Assembly (NCBI RefSeq): GCF_052180275.1
Contig: NZ_CP197465.1
Span: forward strand, 2,976,001 to 3,040,000
From: Kumtagia sp052180275
GTDB taxonomy: Bacteria; Pseudomonadota; Alphaproteobacteria; Rhizobiales; Rhizobiaceae
Length of the DNA: 64,000 nucleotides
Direction of reading: 5' to 3'
Shown: positions 47,401-56,222 of the stretch, piece by piece
How positions within the stretch are numbered: position 1 is the first letter of the stretch
Layout of the letters: every line of letters begins with the position of its first letter
Notes under the pieces: model-generated
Databases searched by the model: none
Told to the model about the DNA's origin: nothing
What the model saw: the letters and a program-made list of their open reading frames with translations, nothing else
Made by a program: the position numbers and the translations under genes

Positions 47401-47705
47401 GTTGCCAGGTACCTCCGAACCCCGCCTAGAAGTGCGAACCCCTAGGACTTGAATTGAAGCTATCGCACCGCTTACGCGGCGAGACGTGCTTCCGCATAGT
47501 TGTCGTTGGCAACTATAAGATTAGCCCGATAACGGTGGTACAATGCCGGGCAAAAGTACGATCTTTACACCTTCGTCGATCCTATTTCGCCCCCAGCAGA
47601 AACCGCTTCTCGAAGCGGCTTTTGGTGGAGGCGCCGGGTACCGCCCCCGGGTCCGAACGGCTTATTACATCGCCCATTTATCGCCATAGTCAGACAAGCT
47701 GACGG
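47387..47705 (-). ncRNA. ssrA: tmRNA, permuted two-piece type
   Basis: On the minus strand the acceptor piece comes first. It ends at 47623 with CCCGGCGCCTCCACCA, whose T-arm CCGGG-GGCGGTA-CCCGG has the non-standard loop of alphaproteobacterial tmRNA. A short spacer (47595-47622) holding a GCCGCTTC/GAAGCGG hairpin is removed. The coding piece begins GGGGGCGAAATAGGATCGACG near 47594. The tag frame at 47472-47510 reads ANDNYAEARLAA followed by TAA. The 3' part (GGAGGTACCTGGCAACAG) runs into the att core. It rescues stalled ribosomes, and tagged proteins go to ClpXP with SspB. The outer ends are approximate. Confidence 0.93.
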
Positions 47706-47761
47706 ATCGAATATAGGGGGCCGGCGAAGGAATTGAAAGCCCTCCGTTCCTGGTGGCAGTG

Positions 47762-47875
47762 GGCAGTCGGCAATAGGCAGTCGGGTGGTGGTGGACCTGC
47801 TCGAACATTGGCGAGGAACTTCGTCGCCGGGGAGCCCTTCGCCTCAAGCAATCCGAATGCCTATTGCCGACTGCC
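47762..47875. repeat. 18-bp inverted repeat in 335-bp gene-free stretch
   Basis: GGCAGTCGGCAATAGGCA (47762-47779) is perfectly repeated in inverted form at 47858-47875, around 78 bases. It lies upstream of ssrA and upstream of the DUF2853 gene on the other strand, within 47706-48040, where no gene is seen. The CTATATTCG just before the acceptor piece (about 47708-47716, minus strand) may be part of the ssrA promoter. The long arms may be remnants of a small transposable repeat. Confidence 0.6.
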
Positions 47876-48040
47876 TCCAGGAAGGGGGCAATCTTTCAAG
47901 CGAGTGCCCTGTGTGGATGGGGCTTCGGACTTGACTCGCGCGGCGTGGTCCACAACTCTTGAAAATCGTAGAGCCTTGCTCGGGTCCGCCTCCGCGATTC
48001 GGAGCGCTGGGACGCGCAGGCACAGTGAGAGGGATGAGAA

Positions 48041-48352
48041 ATGGCCGACTACCTCGCAGACGTCAAAAAATACGATTCCGGTGCCAGCGCGGACGTCGTC
48101 GACAAGATCGTCAAGCATCTTGGCATCGCGCTCCGCAACCGCGACTCCTCGCTCGTCTCGGCCACCGATCCCAAGGAACTGGAGCGGGTCAAAACAAGCT
48201 GGGTCGGCAAGAAGCTCGGCGTGACCGATGGCGCCAAGGCCGACGCGGCAATCGGCAACACCGCCAAGGCGATGGCTGCCGACAATTCCAAGAGCCGCGT
48301 GACGTTCTATTATCTGGTGGCGAAGGAACTGGGGAAGCTCGGCTCGCTGTAG
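48041..48352 (+). CDS. DUF2853 family protein
   Basis: This 103-residue protein has the pattern YLADVKKYDSGASADVVDKIV, split as YLADVKKYD and ADVVDKIVKHLG, then SSLVSATDPKELERVKTSWV and SRVTFYYLVAKELGKL. This identifies DUF2853, a small helical family of unknown function found mostly in proteobacteria and Bacteroidetes. It is a single gene with start ATG 48041. Confidence 0.85.
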   Translation: MADYLADVKKYDSGASADVVDKIVKHLGIALRNRDSSLVSATDPKELERVKTSWVGKKLGVTDGAKADAAIGNTAKAMAADNSKSRVTFYYLVAKELGKLGSL

Positions 48353-48567
48353 GTTTTTTGGGGGTGAGGGCGGGCTGAACGCTGCGCTCTGATCCATTTC
48401 CCGGTCCGTTGCATCAACCGCCGTATGTCGCTGGTTGATGTTTCCTGCCGCCCCACTCGTGCTTGTCGTTTGCGCGTTGGCCACAATATGTGGGTATTGG
48501 ACAGTCGGCTGCTGATCGCGCGGGCGATATCTGCTATTGTCCAACCCGCTGAAAAAGTCCGGATCCG

Positions 48568-49362
48568 ATGCGCCAGTATCTCGACCTTCTCGACCATGTG
48601 CTGAACAACGGCATCGACCGTCCGGACCGCACCGGCACGGGCACGCGAGGGGTGTTCGGCTACCAGATGCGTTTCGACCTTTCGCGCGGGTTCCCGGTGA
48701 CCACCACCAAGAAGCTGCACCTGAAGTCGATCATCCACGAACTCCTATGGTTCCTGGCCGGCGACACCAATACCAAATATCTCACCGACCATGGCGTGAC
48801 GATCTGGGACGAATGGGCCGACGAGAACGGCAATCTCGGCCCGGTCTATGGCGCGCAGTGGCGGTCGTGGCCGACGCGCGACGGCGGCGAGATCGACCAG
48901 ATCGCGAATCTTCTCATACAGATACGGAAGAATCCTCACTCGCGCCGTCTGATCGTCTCGGCCTGGAACCCGGCGGAGGTGGATGCCATGGCGTTGCCGC
49001 CGTGCCATTGCCTGTTCCAGTTCTACGTGACCGACGGAAAACTCTCCTGCCAACTCTACCAGCGCTCGGGCGACATCTTTCTCGGCGTGCCGTTCAACAT
49101 TGCCTCCTATGCGCTGCTGACCATGATGGTGGCGCAGGTGACCGGGCTGGAGGCCGGCGACTTCATCCTCACGCTGGGCGACGCGCATCTCTATTCCAAT
49201 CATTTCGAGCAGGCGCGCGAGCAACTCAGGCGTACGCCGAAGGCGCTGCCGACCATGCGCATCAACCCCAACGTGACCGACCTGTTCGCCTTCCGCTTCG
49301 AGGATTTTTCGCTCGAAAATTATGTCGCGGACGCCAGCATCAAGGCTCCTATTGCCGTATAG
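48568..49362 (+). CDS. thyA: Thymidylate synthase
   Basis: This 264-residue enzyme converts dUMP and methylene-tetrahydrofolate to dTMP and dihydrofolate. Marks: DRTGTGTRGVFGYQMRF at the N-terminus, WDEWADENGNLGPVYGAQWR, the active site LPPCHCLFQFYV with Cys146, YQRSGDIFLGVPFNIASYA, and the C-terminal IKAPIAV that closes over the substrate. The length equals that of the E. coli enzyme. folA, which recycles the dihydrofolate produced, is two genes downstream. Confidence 0.97.
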   Translation: MRQYLDLLDHVLNNGIDRPDRTGTGTRGVFGYQMRFDLSRGFPVTTTKKLHLKSIIHELLWFLAGDTNTKYLTDHGVTIWDEWADENGNLGPVYGAQWRSWPTRDGGEIDQIANLLIQIRKNPHSRRLIVSAWNPAEVDAMALPPCHCLFQFYVTDGKLSCQLYQRSGDIFLGVPFNIASYALLTMMVAQVTGLEAGDFILTLGDAHLYSNHFEQAREQLRRTPKALPTMRINPNVTDLFAFRFEDFSLENYVADASIKAPIAV

Positions 49363-49430
49363 GTAGCCTGCTTGTCGCCCATCTTGGGCGCGGCGCGCGT
49401 CGTGCGGTTCTTTGCATCAAAGGGGAAAAG

Positions 49431-50441
49431 ATGATCCGTCTCGTCCGTATCCTGCTGGCGGCCGGGTGCGTCGGCATCGCAGCGCCGGCCCTGGCCAACG
49501 ATTCCATCGCCGGGCTCGGCGCTGGCGGGATCATGCTCGGACGCACCGACGATATTGCGATGGAAAGCGAGAACCTGTTCATCTCGATGGACGAGGTGAA
49601 GGTCGACTATATTTTTCGCAACCAGTCCGACAAGGATTTCGAGACGATCGTGGCGTTCCCGATGCCGGACATAGACGCCAATCCGCACGAGATGCCGCAA
49701 CTGCCGGACGATGCCTCCGACAATTTCCTCGGCTTCGCGGTGACGGTCGACGGTACGCCGGTGAAGGCGGAACTGGAGCAGCGGGCTCAAGCCGTGGGCG
49801 TGGACGTAACCGATCTCCTGAAGGCGCAGGGCTTGCCGGTGAACCCGTTCGCCAAGCCGGTGTATGCGGCGCTGGAAAAGCTGCCGGAGGATGTGGCGGC
49901 GGACTGGATCGACCGCGGCATGATCCTCATCGATTCCTACGACGAAGGCTCGGGCTGGAAGAATGTGCGCACGCCGCTGTGGACGCTGAAGTCCACCTAC
50001 TGGTGGCGGACGAAATTTCCGGCCGGCAAACCGGTGGCGGTGGCGCACCATTACAGGCCGAGCGTCGGCGCCTCGGTCGGGTTGAATTTCTACGGCGGCG
50101 GCGCGTTCCACGATCCGTACCCGGAGTACAAGCAGAAATACTGCATCGACAAAAGCTTCGAGAACGCCGTCGTCAAGGCGAAGGATGACAAGGACGGCTT
50201 TCCGGCGCTGTCGGAAAGCCGGCTGCAATATGTGCTGACCACCGGCGGCAACTGGGCGCTGGGCACGATCGGCAAATTCCATCTCACGGTGGACAAGGGC
50301 GATTCGAAGAACCTCGTCAGCTTTTGCGCCTCCGGGCTGAAAAAGACCGGGCCGACACGGTTCGAACTCGAGGCCACGGACTATTATCCGCAGCGCGACC
50401 TCGACATCCTGATCCTGACGCCGAGCGGTGCGGCGAACTGA
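49431..50441 (+). CDS. DUF4424 family secreted protein
   Basis: The protein has 336 residues. The signal peptide (MIRLVRILLAAGCVGIAAPALA) is followed by NDSIAGLGAGGIMLGRTDDI, MDEVKVDYIFRNQSDKDFET, and VAFPMPDIDANP, the pattern of DUF4424. The fold is beta-rich and the predicted location periplasmic; function unknown. The start ATG at 49431 follows AGGGGAAAAG. It sits between thyA and folA, and its stop overlaps the folA start (TGATG), so it is part of their operon, although its role in folate metabolism is not evident. Confidence 0.8.
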   Translation: MIRLVRILLAAGCVGIAAPALANDSIAGLGAGGIMLGRTDDIAMESENLFISMDEVKVDYIFRNQSDKDFETIVAFPMPDIDANPHEMPQLPDDASDNFLGFAVTVDGTPVKAELEQRAQAVGVDVTDLLKAQGLPVNPFAKPVYAALEKLPEDVAADWIDRGMILIDSYDEGSGWKNVRTPLWTLKSTYWWRTKFPAGKPVAVAHHYRPSVGASVGLNFYGGGAFHDPYPEYKQKYCIDKSFENAVVKAKDDKDGFPALSESRLQYVLTTGGNWALGTIGKFHLTVDKGDSKNLVSFCASGLKKTGPTRFELEATDYYPQRDLDILILTPSGAAN

Positions 50442-50971
50442 TGCGGGTGACGATTTACGCCGCTGTCGCAGAGAACGGCGTGATCGGTCGCGAGGGCGGC
50501 CTGCCGTGGCGATTGTCGTCCGATATGAAGCGCTTCAAGGCGACGACGATGGGCAATCCGATCGTCATGGGACGCAAGACTTGGGAGAGTTTTCCCAGGA
50601 AACCCTTGCCCGGAAGGCTCAACATCGTGATCAGCCGTGATCCCGCCTATCGCGCGGAAGGCGCGGAGGTGGTCACTTCGCTCAAGGATGCGCTGACGCT
50701 GGCGACGGCGAAGGGCCGCTGCATGGCGGGTGCGGAAGAGATCTGCATCATCGGCGGCGGCGAGATCTACAGGCAGGCGATCGGCATGGCCGACACCCTG
50801 AAACTGACGCATGTTCTGGCCGCGATCGATGGCGATACGCTGTTCCCCGTCATCGATCCGGACGTCTGGGGCGTCGTCTCGGCAGAGGACGTGCCGGCCG
50901 GCGAAAAAGACAGTCACGCGACGCGCTACACCGTCTACGAACGGCGTGGCGGGGATGTGCGGCGAGCTTGA
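50441..50971 (+). CDS. folA: Dihydrofolate reductase
   Basis: This 176-residue enzyme reduces dihydrofolate to tetrahydrofolate with NADPH. Marks: YAAVAENGVIGREGGLPWRL, DMKRFKATTMGNPIVMGRKTWES (in two parts DMKRFKATTMG and NPIVMGRKTW), LPGRLNIVISRD and ICIIGGGEIYRQAI. It completes the cycle started by ThyA. It is translationally coupled to the DUF4424 gene. Confidence 0.96.
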   Translation: MRVTIYAAVAENGVIGREGGLPWRLSSDMKRFKATTMGNPIVMGRKTWESFPRKPLPGRLNIVISRDPAYRAEGAEVVTSLKDALTLATAKGRCMAGAEEICIIGGGEIYRQAIGMADTLKLTHVLAAIDGDTLFPVIDPDVWGVVSAEDVPAGEKDSHATRYTVYERRGGDVRRA

Positions 50972-51178
50972 TGTTCCCTTCGTCGTGCTCGCCGCGAATT
51001 GCCGGGCGGCGGCTGTTTCGAAATCCGGTTGACGGAGAGACGACAAGCGGACCGTAATGCCGCATTGTCGATGGCGTGCCTTGCGTGGCAAAAGCGTGCG
51101 CAACAGCAAATTGGGAGGAAGACGGAAGGTTTCCCTGTATTTTGATCGCCGGATCGAGCGCGGCGGGCGTGGCCCGCG

Positions 51179-51207
51179 TTGAAAGCGTGACGGCGCAACC
51201 CTATACA
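51179..51207 (+). promoter_or_regulatory. Promoter of hflKC
   Basis: TTGAAA (51179-51184), a 17-base spacer and TATACA (51202-51207) make a near-consensus housekeeping promoter 64 bases before the hflK start. The remaining part of the 299-base folA-hflK gap shows nothing further. Confidence 0.7.
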
Positions 51208-51270
51208 AGGACCAACGTCTGCATACGAACGCCGCGTTCAGGCGCGGCGAGCGGAAACGAAAGGAATTCG

Positions 51271-52380
51271 ATGCCCTGGAAGAATCAGAGCGGCGGCGGC
51301 GGTGGCCCATGGGGCGGCGGCGGCGGCAATGGTGGTGGCGGCGGACCGTGGGGGCAGGGGCCGCGCGGTCCAAGCGGCCCGCAGGGGTCTCCGCCCGATC
51401 TTGAGGACATCATCCGGCGCGGCCAGGATCGCCTGAAGAACGTGCTGCCCGGTGGTGGCGGCGGGGCCAGCCCGCTGATGTTCGCCATCATCGGCTTGGT
51501 GCTCGTTGTGTTCTGGGTGTTCCAGGCGGTCTATACCGTCCAGCCGGACGAACTTGCCGTCGAATTGCGCTTCGGCAAGCCGAAGGCCGAGCTTTCCGAG
51601 CCGGGCCTGCATTTCCACTGGTGGCCGATCGAGACGGTCGAGAAGGCCAACACGGCCGAGAAGCTGATCAACATCCCCGAAACCCGCGGCAATTCGACCT
51701 CCGGCCTGATGCTTTCCGGCGACCAGAACATCGTCGACGTGCGTTTTTCCGTGGCCTACCAGGTCTCCGATCCCAAGGCGTATCTGTTCGACGTGGTGCA
51801 GCCTGACGACATGGTCCGCCAGGTGGCGGAAAGCGCCATGCGCGAGGCCGTCGGCAGGCGTCCGGCACAGGACATCTTCCGCGATGACCGCCAGGGCATC
51901 GCGGACGCGGTGCGCACCAACATCCAGCAGACGCTGGACGAGTATGGTGCGGGCCTCGCCGTGAACGCCATCTCGATCGAGGACGTGGCGCCGCCGCGCG
52001 AAGTGGCCGATGCGTTCGACGAGGTGCAGCGCGCCGAGCAGGACGAGGACCGCTTCGTTGAGCAGGCGAACCAGTATTCGAACCAGAAGCTCGGTGCGGC
52101 TCGAGGCGACGCGGCGCAAATTCGTGAAGAGGCGGCCGCCTACAAAAACCGCATCGTCCAGGAAGCGGAAGGCGAGGCGCAGCGCTTCATCTCCGTCTAT
52201 GACGAGTACGCCAAGGCGCCGGACGTCACCCGCAAGCGGCTCTATCTGGAGACCATGGAGCGCGTCATGCAGGGCGCCAACAAGGTGATCATCGAGCAAG
52301 GCAACGGACAGGGCGTGGTGCCATACCTGCCGCTGCCCGAGTTGCAGAAGCGCCCGGCGGCCACTGGAGGAGCGAACTGA
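51271..52380 (+). CDS. hflK: HflK, regulator of FtsH protease
   Basis: This 369-residue membrane protein has a Gly/Trp/Pro-rich cytoplasmic start (GGGGGPWGGGGG), one membrane segment (MFAIIGLVLVVFWVFQAVY) and a periplasmic SPFH/prohibitin domain (VQPDELAVELRFGKPKAEL to AEGEAQRFISVYDEYAKAP). With HflC it forms a cage that controls FtsH. The start ATG is at 51271 behind AAAGGAA. The stop overlaps the hflC start. Confidence 0.94.
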   Translation: MPWKNQSGGGGGPWGGGGGNGGGGGPWGQGPRGPSGPQGSPPDLEDIIRRGQDRLKNVLPGGGGGASPLMFAIIGLVLVVFWVFQAVYTVQPDELAVELRFGKPKAELSEPGLHFHWWPIETVEKANTAEKLINIPETRGNSTSGLMLSGDQNIVDVRFSVAYQVSDPKAYLFDVVQPDDMVRQVAESAMREAVGRRPAQDIFRDDRQGIADAVRTNIQQTLDEYGAGLAVNAISIEDVAPPREVADAFDEVQRAEQDEDRFVEQANQYSNQKLGAARGDAAQIREEAAAYKNRIVQEAEGEAQRFISVYDEYAKAPDVTRKRLYLETMERVMQGANKVIIEQGNGQGVVPYLPLPELQKRPAATGGAN

Positions 52381-53333
52381 TGTCGAACCGTCTTGCAGCG
52401 ATCGGCGTCGTCGCCCTCGTCGTCCTTTTCCTGATCTATTCTGCCATCTTCGTCGTCAACGAACGCGAGCAGGCGATCGTGCTGCGTTTCGGTGAGATCG
52501 TCGACGTGAAGACCGAGCCGGGCATCTACTTCAAGGCGCCGTTCGGCTTCATGGAAGCCGACAACGTCCAGATCATCGAGGATCGCATCATGCGCTTCGA
52601 CCTGGACAACATCCGCGTCCAGGTCTCGGGCGGAAAGTTCTACGAGGTCGACGCCTTCGTCACATACAGGATCGCCGATCCGAGGGTGTTCCGCGCGGCG
52701 GTGTCGGGCAGCGTGCAGCTTGCCGAGCAGCGGCTGCGCACCCGCCTCGACGCGGCCCTGCGCCGTGTCTACGGTCTGCGCGGCTTCGAGGCGGCATTGT
52801 CCGAGGAACGCGGCTCGATGATGCGCGAAGTGCGCGATCAGTTGCGGCCTGATGCAACGTCGCTCGGGCTCGAGATCGTGGACGTGCGTATCCGCCGTAC
52901 AGATCTCACCGCCGAGGTTTCGCAGCAGACCTTCGACCGCATGAAGGCCGAGCGCCTGGCCGAGGCCGAGCGCCTGCGGGCACGCGGCAACGAGGCGGCC
53001 CAGCGTATCCGGGCGCGCGCCGACCGTGAGGTCGTCGAGACGGTGGCGGAAGCCCGCAAGGAATCGGAAATCCTGCGCGGTGAAGGCGAGGCCCAGCGAA
53101 GCGCGACCTTCGCCAACGCCTTCCAGCGCGATCCGGACTTCTTCGAGTTCTATCGCTCGATGATCGCCTATGGTGCAGGGTTGAACAGCCAGGGCACGAC
53201 GATGGTGCTTTCGCCGGATTCGGAGTTCTTCCGCTACTTCAACAATGCGCAGGGCGGTCCGCCCAAATCCGCGGCGCCCGCCGCCCCGGCTCCCGCGCCG
53301 AGCGGAGCTTCCACCACCGGCGCCGTGCAATAG
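52380..53333 (+). CDS. hflC: HflC, regulator of FtsH protease
   Basis: This 317-residue partner of HflK has an N-terminal membrane segment (AAIGVVALVVLFLIYSAIFV) and an SPFH domain (VNEREQAIVLRFGEIVDVK, then MKAERLAEAERLRARGNEAA). The end is Ala/Pro-rich (AAPAAPAPAPSGAS). It is co-translated with hflK and forms hetero-oligomers with it in the inner membrane. Confidence 0.94.
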   Translation: MSNRLAAIGVVALVVLFLIYSAIFVVNEREQAIVLRFGEIVDVKTEPGIYFKAPFGFMEADNVQIIEDRIMRFDLDNIRVQVSGGKFYEVDAFVTYRIADPRVFRAAVSGSVQLAEQRLRTRLDAALRRVYGLRGFEAALSEERGSMMREVRDQLRPDATSLGLEIVDVRIRRTDLTAEVSQQTFDRMKAERLAEAERLRARGNEAAQRIRARADREVVETVAEARKESEILRGEGEAQRSATFANAFQRDPDFFEFYRSMIAYGAGLNSQGTTMVLSPDSEFFRYFNNAQGGPPKSAAPAAPAPAPSGASTTGAVQ

Positions 53334-53345
53334 GCGCCGGCCCGC

Positions 53346-53531
53346 GTGAACGACTTCCTGGCCGCCATGGGCCTCGTCCTCGTCGTCGAGGGCCTGGTCT
53401 ATGGCGGCTTTCCAACGCTTGCCAAGAAACTCGCCACCGAAGTCCTTTCGATGTCGGAAAACACGCTGCGCGGCGCCGGGCTCGTGGCGATCGCCGCCGG
53501 GGTCGCCATCGTCTGGATGGTGCGGGGGTAG
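53346..53531 (+). CDS. DUF2065 family small membrane protein
   Basis: This 61-residue protein starts at a GTG, with two membrane segments (DFLAAMGLVLVVEGLVYGGF and AGLVAIAAGVAIVWMVRG). It is the small DUF2065 protein that regularly follows hflC in proteobacteria. It probably belongs to the HflKC-FtsH complex, but no function is proven. Confidence 0.85.
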   Translation: MNDFLAAMGLVLVVEGLVYGGFPTLAKKLATEVLSMSENTLRGAGLVAIAAGVAIVWMVRG

Positions 53532-53721
53532 ACCACTCTCACGCAACTTTGTGATTTTCCCGATAGGCAAGGCCGCAAACGCGCCCTAATTTCTCGCCAA
53601 CAGTCGACATCGGGGTGATGCTGGCCGACCTGAATGCCAGCATGCCCAAAACCTCGAGCGAGCCGCTGGTTCAGCATTTGCGCAGGATCAGCTTTTTCGC
53701 AGATTTCCGGAGAACGACTTT

Positions 53722-55314
53722 ATGAGCGCACCGTCCGTCCGTTCGGCCATCACCAAGAGACTGTTCGCGACGACCGCAGCCGTGCTTTCCGGTGTGCTGG
53801 TGATGCCTGCTTTTGCGCCGCTCGCGCTGGCACAGGACCAGCAGGCACCGGCGCAGGTCCAGCCTGCCGCGCAGCCGGCTCCGGTCGCTCCTCCCCAGGT
53901 CCAGTTGCAGCCGTCGCACGGTCCCGCTTCGGTGGCTGACCTCGCCGAGCGCCTACTGGGCGCGGTGGTCAACATCTCCACTTCACAAAATGTCAAGGGC
54001 ACCGAGGCGCCGAACGCCGTGCCGATGCCGCAGCTTCCCGAAGGCTCGCCGTTCCAGGACTTCTTCGACGATTTCTTCAAGAACCGGCAAGGCGAGGACG
54101 GCCAGAGAGGCGGCGGAACCCAGAAGGTGCAGTCGCTGGGCTCGGGCTTCGTGGTCGATGCGGAACAAGGCATCGTCGTCACCAACAACCACGTGATCGC
54201 CGACGCGGACGAGATCGAGGTCAATTTCTCGGACGGATCGAAGCTGAAGGCCGAACTGGTCGGCACCGACACCAAGACCGACATCGCCGTGCTGAAGGTC
54301 GACCCGAAGCAGAAGAAGCTTACCGCCGTGAAATTCGGCGATTCCAACGTCATGCGCATCGGCGACTGGGTGATGGCGATCGGCAACCCGTTCGGGCTTG
54401 GCGGCACGGTGACCGTCGGCATCGTCTCGGCGCGCAACCGCGACATCAATGCCGGCCCGTATGACGACTTCATCCAGACCGATGCGGCGATCAACCGGGG
54501 CAATTCCGGCGGGCCGCTGTTCAACATGGAAGGCGAGGTCATCGGCATCAACACCGCGATCATCTCGCCCTCCGGCGGGTCGATCGGCATCGGCTTCTCG
54601 ATCCCCTCGGAACTGGCGATCGGCGTGGTCGACCAGCTTCGGCAGTTCGGAGAGACGCGGCGCGGCTGGCTCGGCGTGCGCATCCAGCCGGTGACCGACG
54701 AGATCGCCGAGAGCCTTGGCATGGCGACCGCCAAGGGCGCGCTGGTGGCCGGCATCATCAAGGGCGGCCCGGTGGACAACGGCGTCATCCAGGCGGGCGA
54801 CGTGATCATCAAGTTCGACGGCAAGGACGTGAAGGAAATGCGCGACCTGCCGCGCGTCGTGGCCGAAAGCCCGGTCGGCAAGGCGGTCGACGTGCTGATC
54901 GTGCGCAAGGGCGTCGAGCAGACGGTGAAGGTGACGCTGGGGCGGCTGGAGGACGGCGAGAAGCAGGCTTCCGCCGAAGAAGATGACGAGCAGCAGCAGG
55001 AACAGGCGGTGACCACCGCCACCGTGCTTGGCATGACCGTCGGCGAACTCAATGACGAGACGCGCAGGAAGTTCGAGATCGCCGGCGACGTTTCGGGCGT
55101 GGTGATCACCGAAGTCGATGCGAAGTCGATTGCCGCAGAACGCGGCATTCTCGCCGGCGAGGTCATCACCGAGATCGCGCAGGAATCGGTGTCTTCGCCG
55201 AAGGATGTGATGGACCGCATCGGCGCGCTGAAGGAACAAGGCCGCAAGAACGCGCTGCTGATGCTGGCGTCGAAGTCAGGCGAACTGCGTTTCGTCACGC
55301 TGCGGATGGATTGA
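53722..55314 (+). CDS. degP: Periplasmic Do-type serine protease DegP
   Basis: This 530-residue protein has a signal peptide (AVLSGVLVMPAFAPLALA) and a Pro/Gln-rich linker. The trypsin-like domain has the catalytic triad His157 (TNNHVIA), Asp187 (KTDIAVLK) and Ser262 (GNSGGPLF). Two PDZ domains follow (about 300-400 and 440-525). It degrades or refolds misfolded envelope proteins. It lies downstream of hflKC-DUF2065 with a 190-base gap, so it probably has its own promoter. Confidence 0.96.
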   Translation: MSAPSVRSAITKRLFATTAAVLSGVLVMPAFAPLALAQDQQAPAQVQPAAQPAPVAPPQVQLQPSHGPASVADLAERLLGAVVNISTSQNVKGTEAPNAVPMPQLPEGSPFQDFFDDFFKNRQGEDGQRGGGTQKVQSLGSGFVVDAEQGIVVTNNHVIADADEIEVNFSDGSKLKAELVGTDTKTDIAVLKVDPKQKKLTAVKFGDSNVMRIGDWVMAIGNPFGLGGTVTVGIVSARNRDINAGPYDDFIQTDAAINRGNSGGPLFNMEGEVIGINTAIISPSGGSIGIGFSIPSELAIGVVDQLRQFGETRRGWLGVRIQPVTDEIAESLGMATAKGALVAGIIKGGPVDNGVIQAGDVIIKFDGKDVKEMRDLPRVVAESPVGKAVDVLIVRKGVEQTVKVTLGRLEDGEKQASAEEDDEQQQEQAVTTATVLGMTVGELNDETRRKFEIAGDVSGVVITEVDAKSIAAERGILAGEVITEIAQESVSSPKDVMDRIGALKEQGRKNALLMLASKSGELRFVTLRMD

Positions 55315-55356
55315 TCAAGCATCGCCGGTCGACGGTCGTCAGCGTCGATTTAGAGT

Positions 55357-55945
55357 CCCCGATAGGGGATCAGGAAACCCCACGCCTTTAGGCGGCTGGG
55401 ATTGAGTCGCATCCTGTGTAGATTGGCTTTATGGAAGCGTACAAGCGTGGCAGCCCCACAGCTTGGTACTGTAAGTATCATCTGGTGTGGGTGACGAAGT
55501 ACCGCTACGCGGTGCTTGGCGGTGATGTCGGCAACCGCTGCCGAGAATTGCTACGGGAGACTGCGCGAGCGCACGAGATGGTCATTCACGCCGGGTCGAT
55601 CAACCGTGACCATGTGCATATGCTGTTGTCGATCCCGCCGCGCCTGTCTGTATCGCGCGCCGTGCAGTACCTGAAAGGGCGCAGTTCGCACAAGTTGCTG
55701 AGTGAGTTCGGGATATTGCGCAAGCGCTACTGGGGTCAGCATCTGTGGGCGCGGGGCTATTGGGTGACGACGAGCGGCAACGTCACGGACGAGATGTGGA
55801 TGGAGTACATTAAGAACCAGATGCCACCCGAGCCCGATGACGAGTTCAACGTGACGTGAGTGAATGCCGCGTCCGCCGACGGCGGACCGATCCGGCTTTG
55901 AGCCGTAACCCGAAGCCACCGCCTCTTAGGCGGTGGAGCATTCAC
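55357..55945 (+). mobile_element. IS200-type insertion sequence
   Basis: A single-gene element with a Y1 transposase flanked by subterminal hairpins. The left end has CCCC-GATA-GGGG (55357-55368) and CCCACGCC-TTTA-GGCGGCTGGG (55378-55400). The right end has CCACCGCC-TCTTA-GGCGGTGG (55916-55936). There is no tnpB and no terminal inverted repeats or target duplication, as expected for IS200/IS605 single-strand transposition. Exact tips are uncertain. It is inserted between degP and an antitoxin-like gene. Confidence 0.8.
55431..55859 (+). CDS. tnpA: IS200/IS605-family TnpA transposase
   Basis: This 142-residue Y1 HUH transposase contains YHLVWVTKYRYAVLGGDVG and the HUH pair H61-V-H63 in INRDHVHMLLS. 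It also has RAVQYLKGRSSHKLL, WGQHLWARGYWVTTSGNV, and the catalytic Tyr126 in WMEYIKNQ. All catalytic residues are present, so the element looks able to move. Confidence 0.93.
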   Translation: MEAYKRGSPTAWYCKYHLVWVTKYRYAVLGGDVGNRCRELLRETARAHEMVIHAGSINRDHVHMLLSIPPRLSVSRAVQYLKGRSSHKLLSEFGILRKRYWGQHLWARGYWVTTSGNVTDEMWMEYIKNQMPPEPDDEFNVT

Positions 55946-55961
55946 AGGTTCTTGTGACCAG

Positions 55962-56222
55962 ATGAGCAAGGCGACCTTTCCGCTAAAGCTACCTTTGTCG
56001 ATCAAGGAAGCCGCCGCCCGCCTCGCCAAGGACGACGGCGTGTCGCTGAATCAGTGGATTGCCTCCGCAGTCGCGCAAAAGGTTGGGGTTGTTGAGACTG
56101 CCGGCAATTTCCTGCGCGGCAGAGCGGCGGCCGCCTCCGCTGACGATTTTTCGGACATGCTTAAGAAGGTTCCCGCGGGACCACCTGAACCCGGTGATGA
56201 ACTCCCAACCGATCGGCGCTGA
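55962..56222 (+). CDS. HicB/RHH-type antitoxin-like protein
   Basis: This 86-residue protein (PLKLPLSIKEAAARLAKDDG, then VSLNQWIASAVAQKVGVVET) shows the Arc/HicB-type ribbon-helix-helix pattern of antitoxin components. No toxin gene is beside it: upstream is the IS200 element, downstream a convergent GNAT gene. The upstream neighbour may have been displaced by the insertion. Confidence 0.72.
   Translation: MSKATFPLKLPLSIKEAAARLAKDDGVSLNQWIASAVAQKVGVVETAGNFLRGRAAAASADDFSDMLKKVPAGPPEPGDELPTDRR

Noticed and set aside
47454..47702. 82-codon rightward frame over ssrA
   Set aside because: The segment is the tmRNA gene on the other strand; the frame is accidental.
53688..55322. 544-codon open frame antisense to degP
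   Set aside because: Ser/Thr/Pro-rich shadow of an unmistakable protease gene; same argument for the other long frames on this segment.
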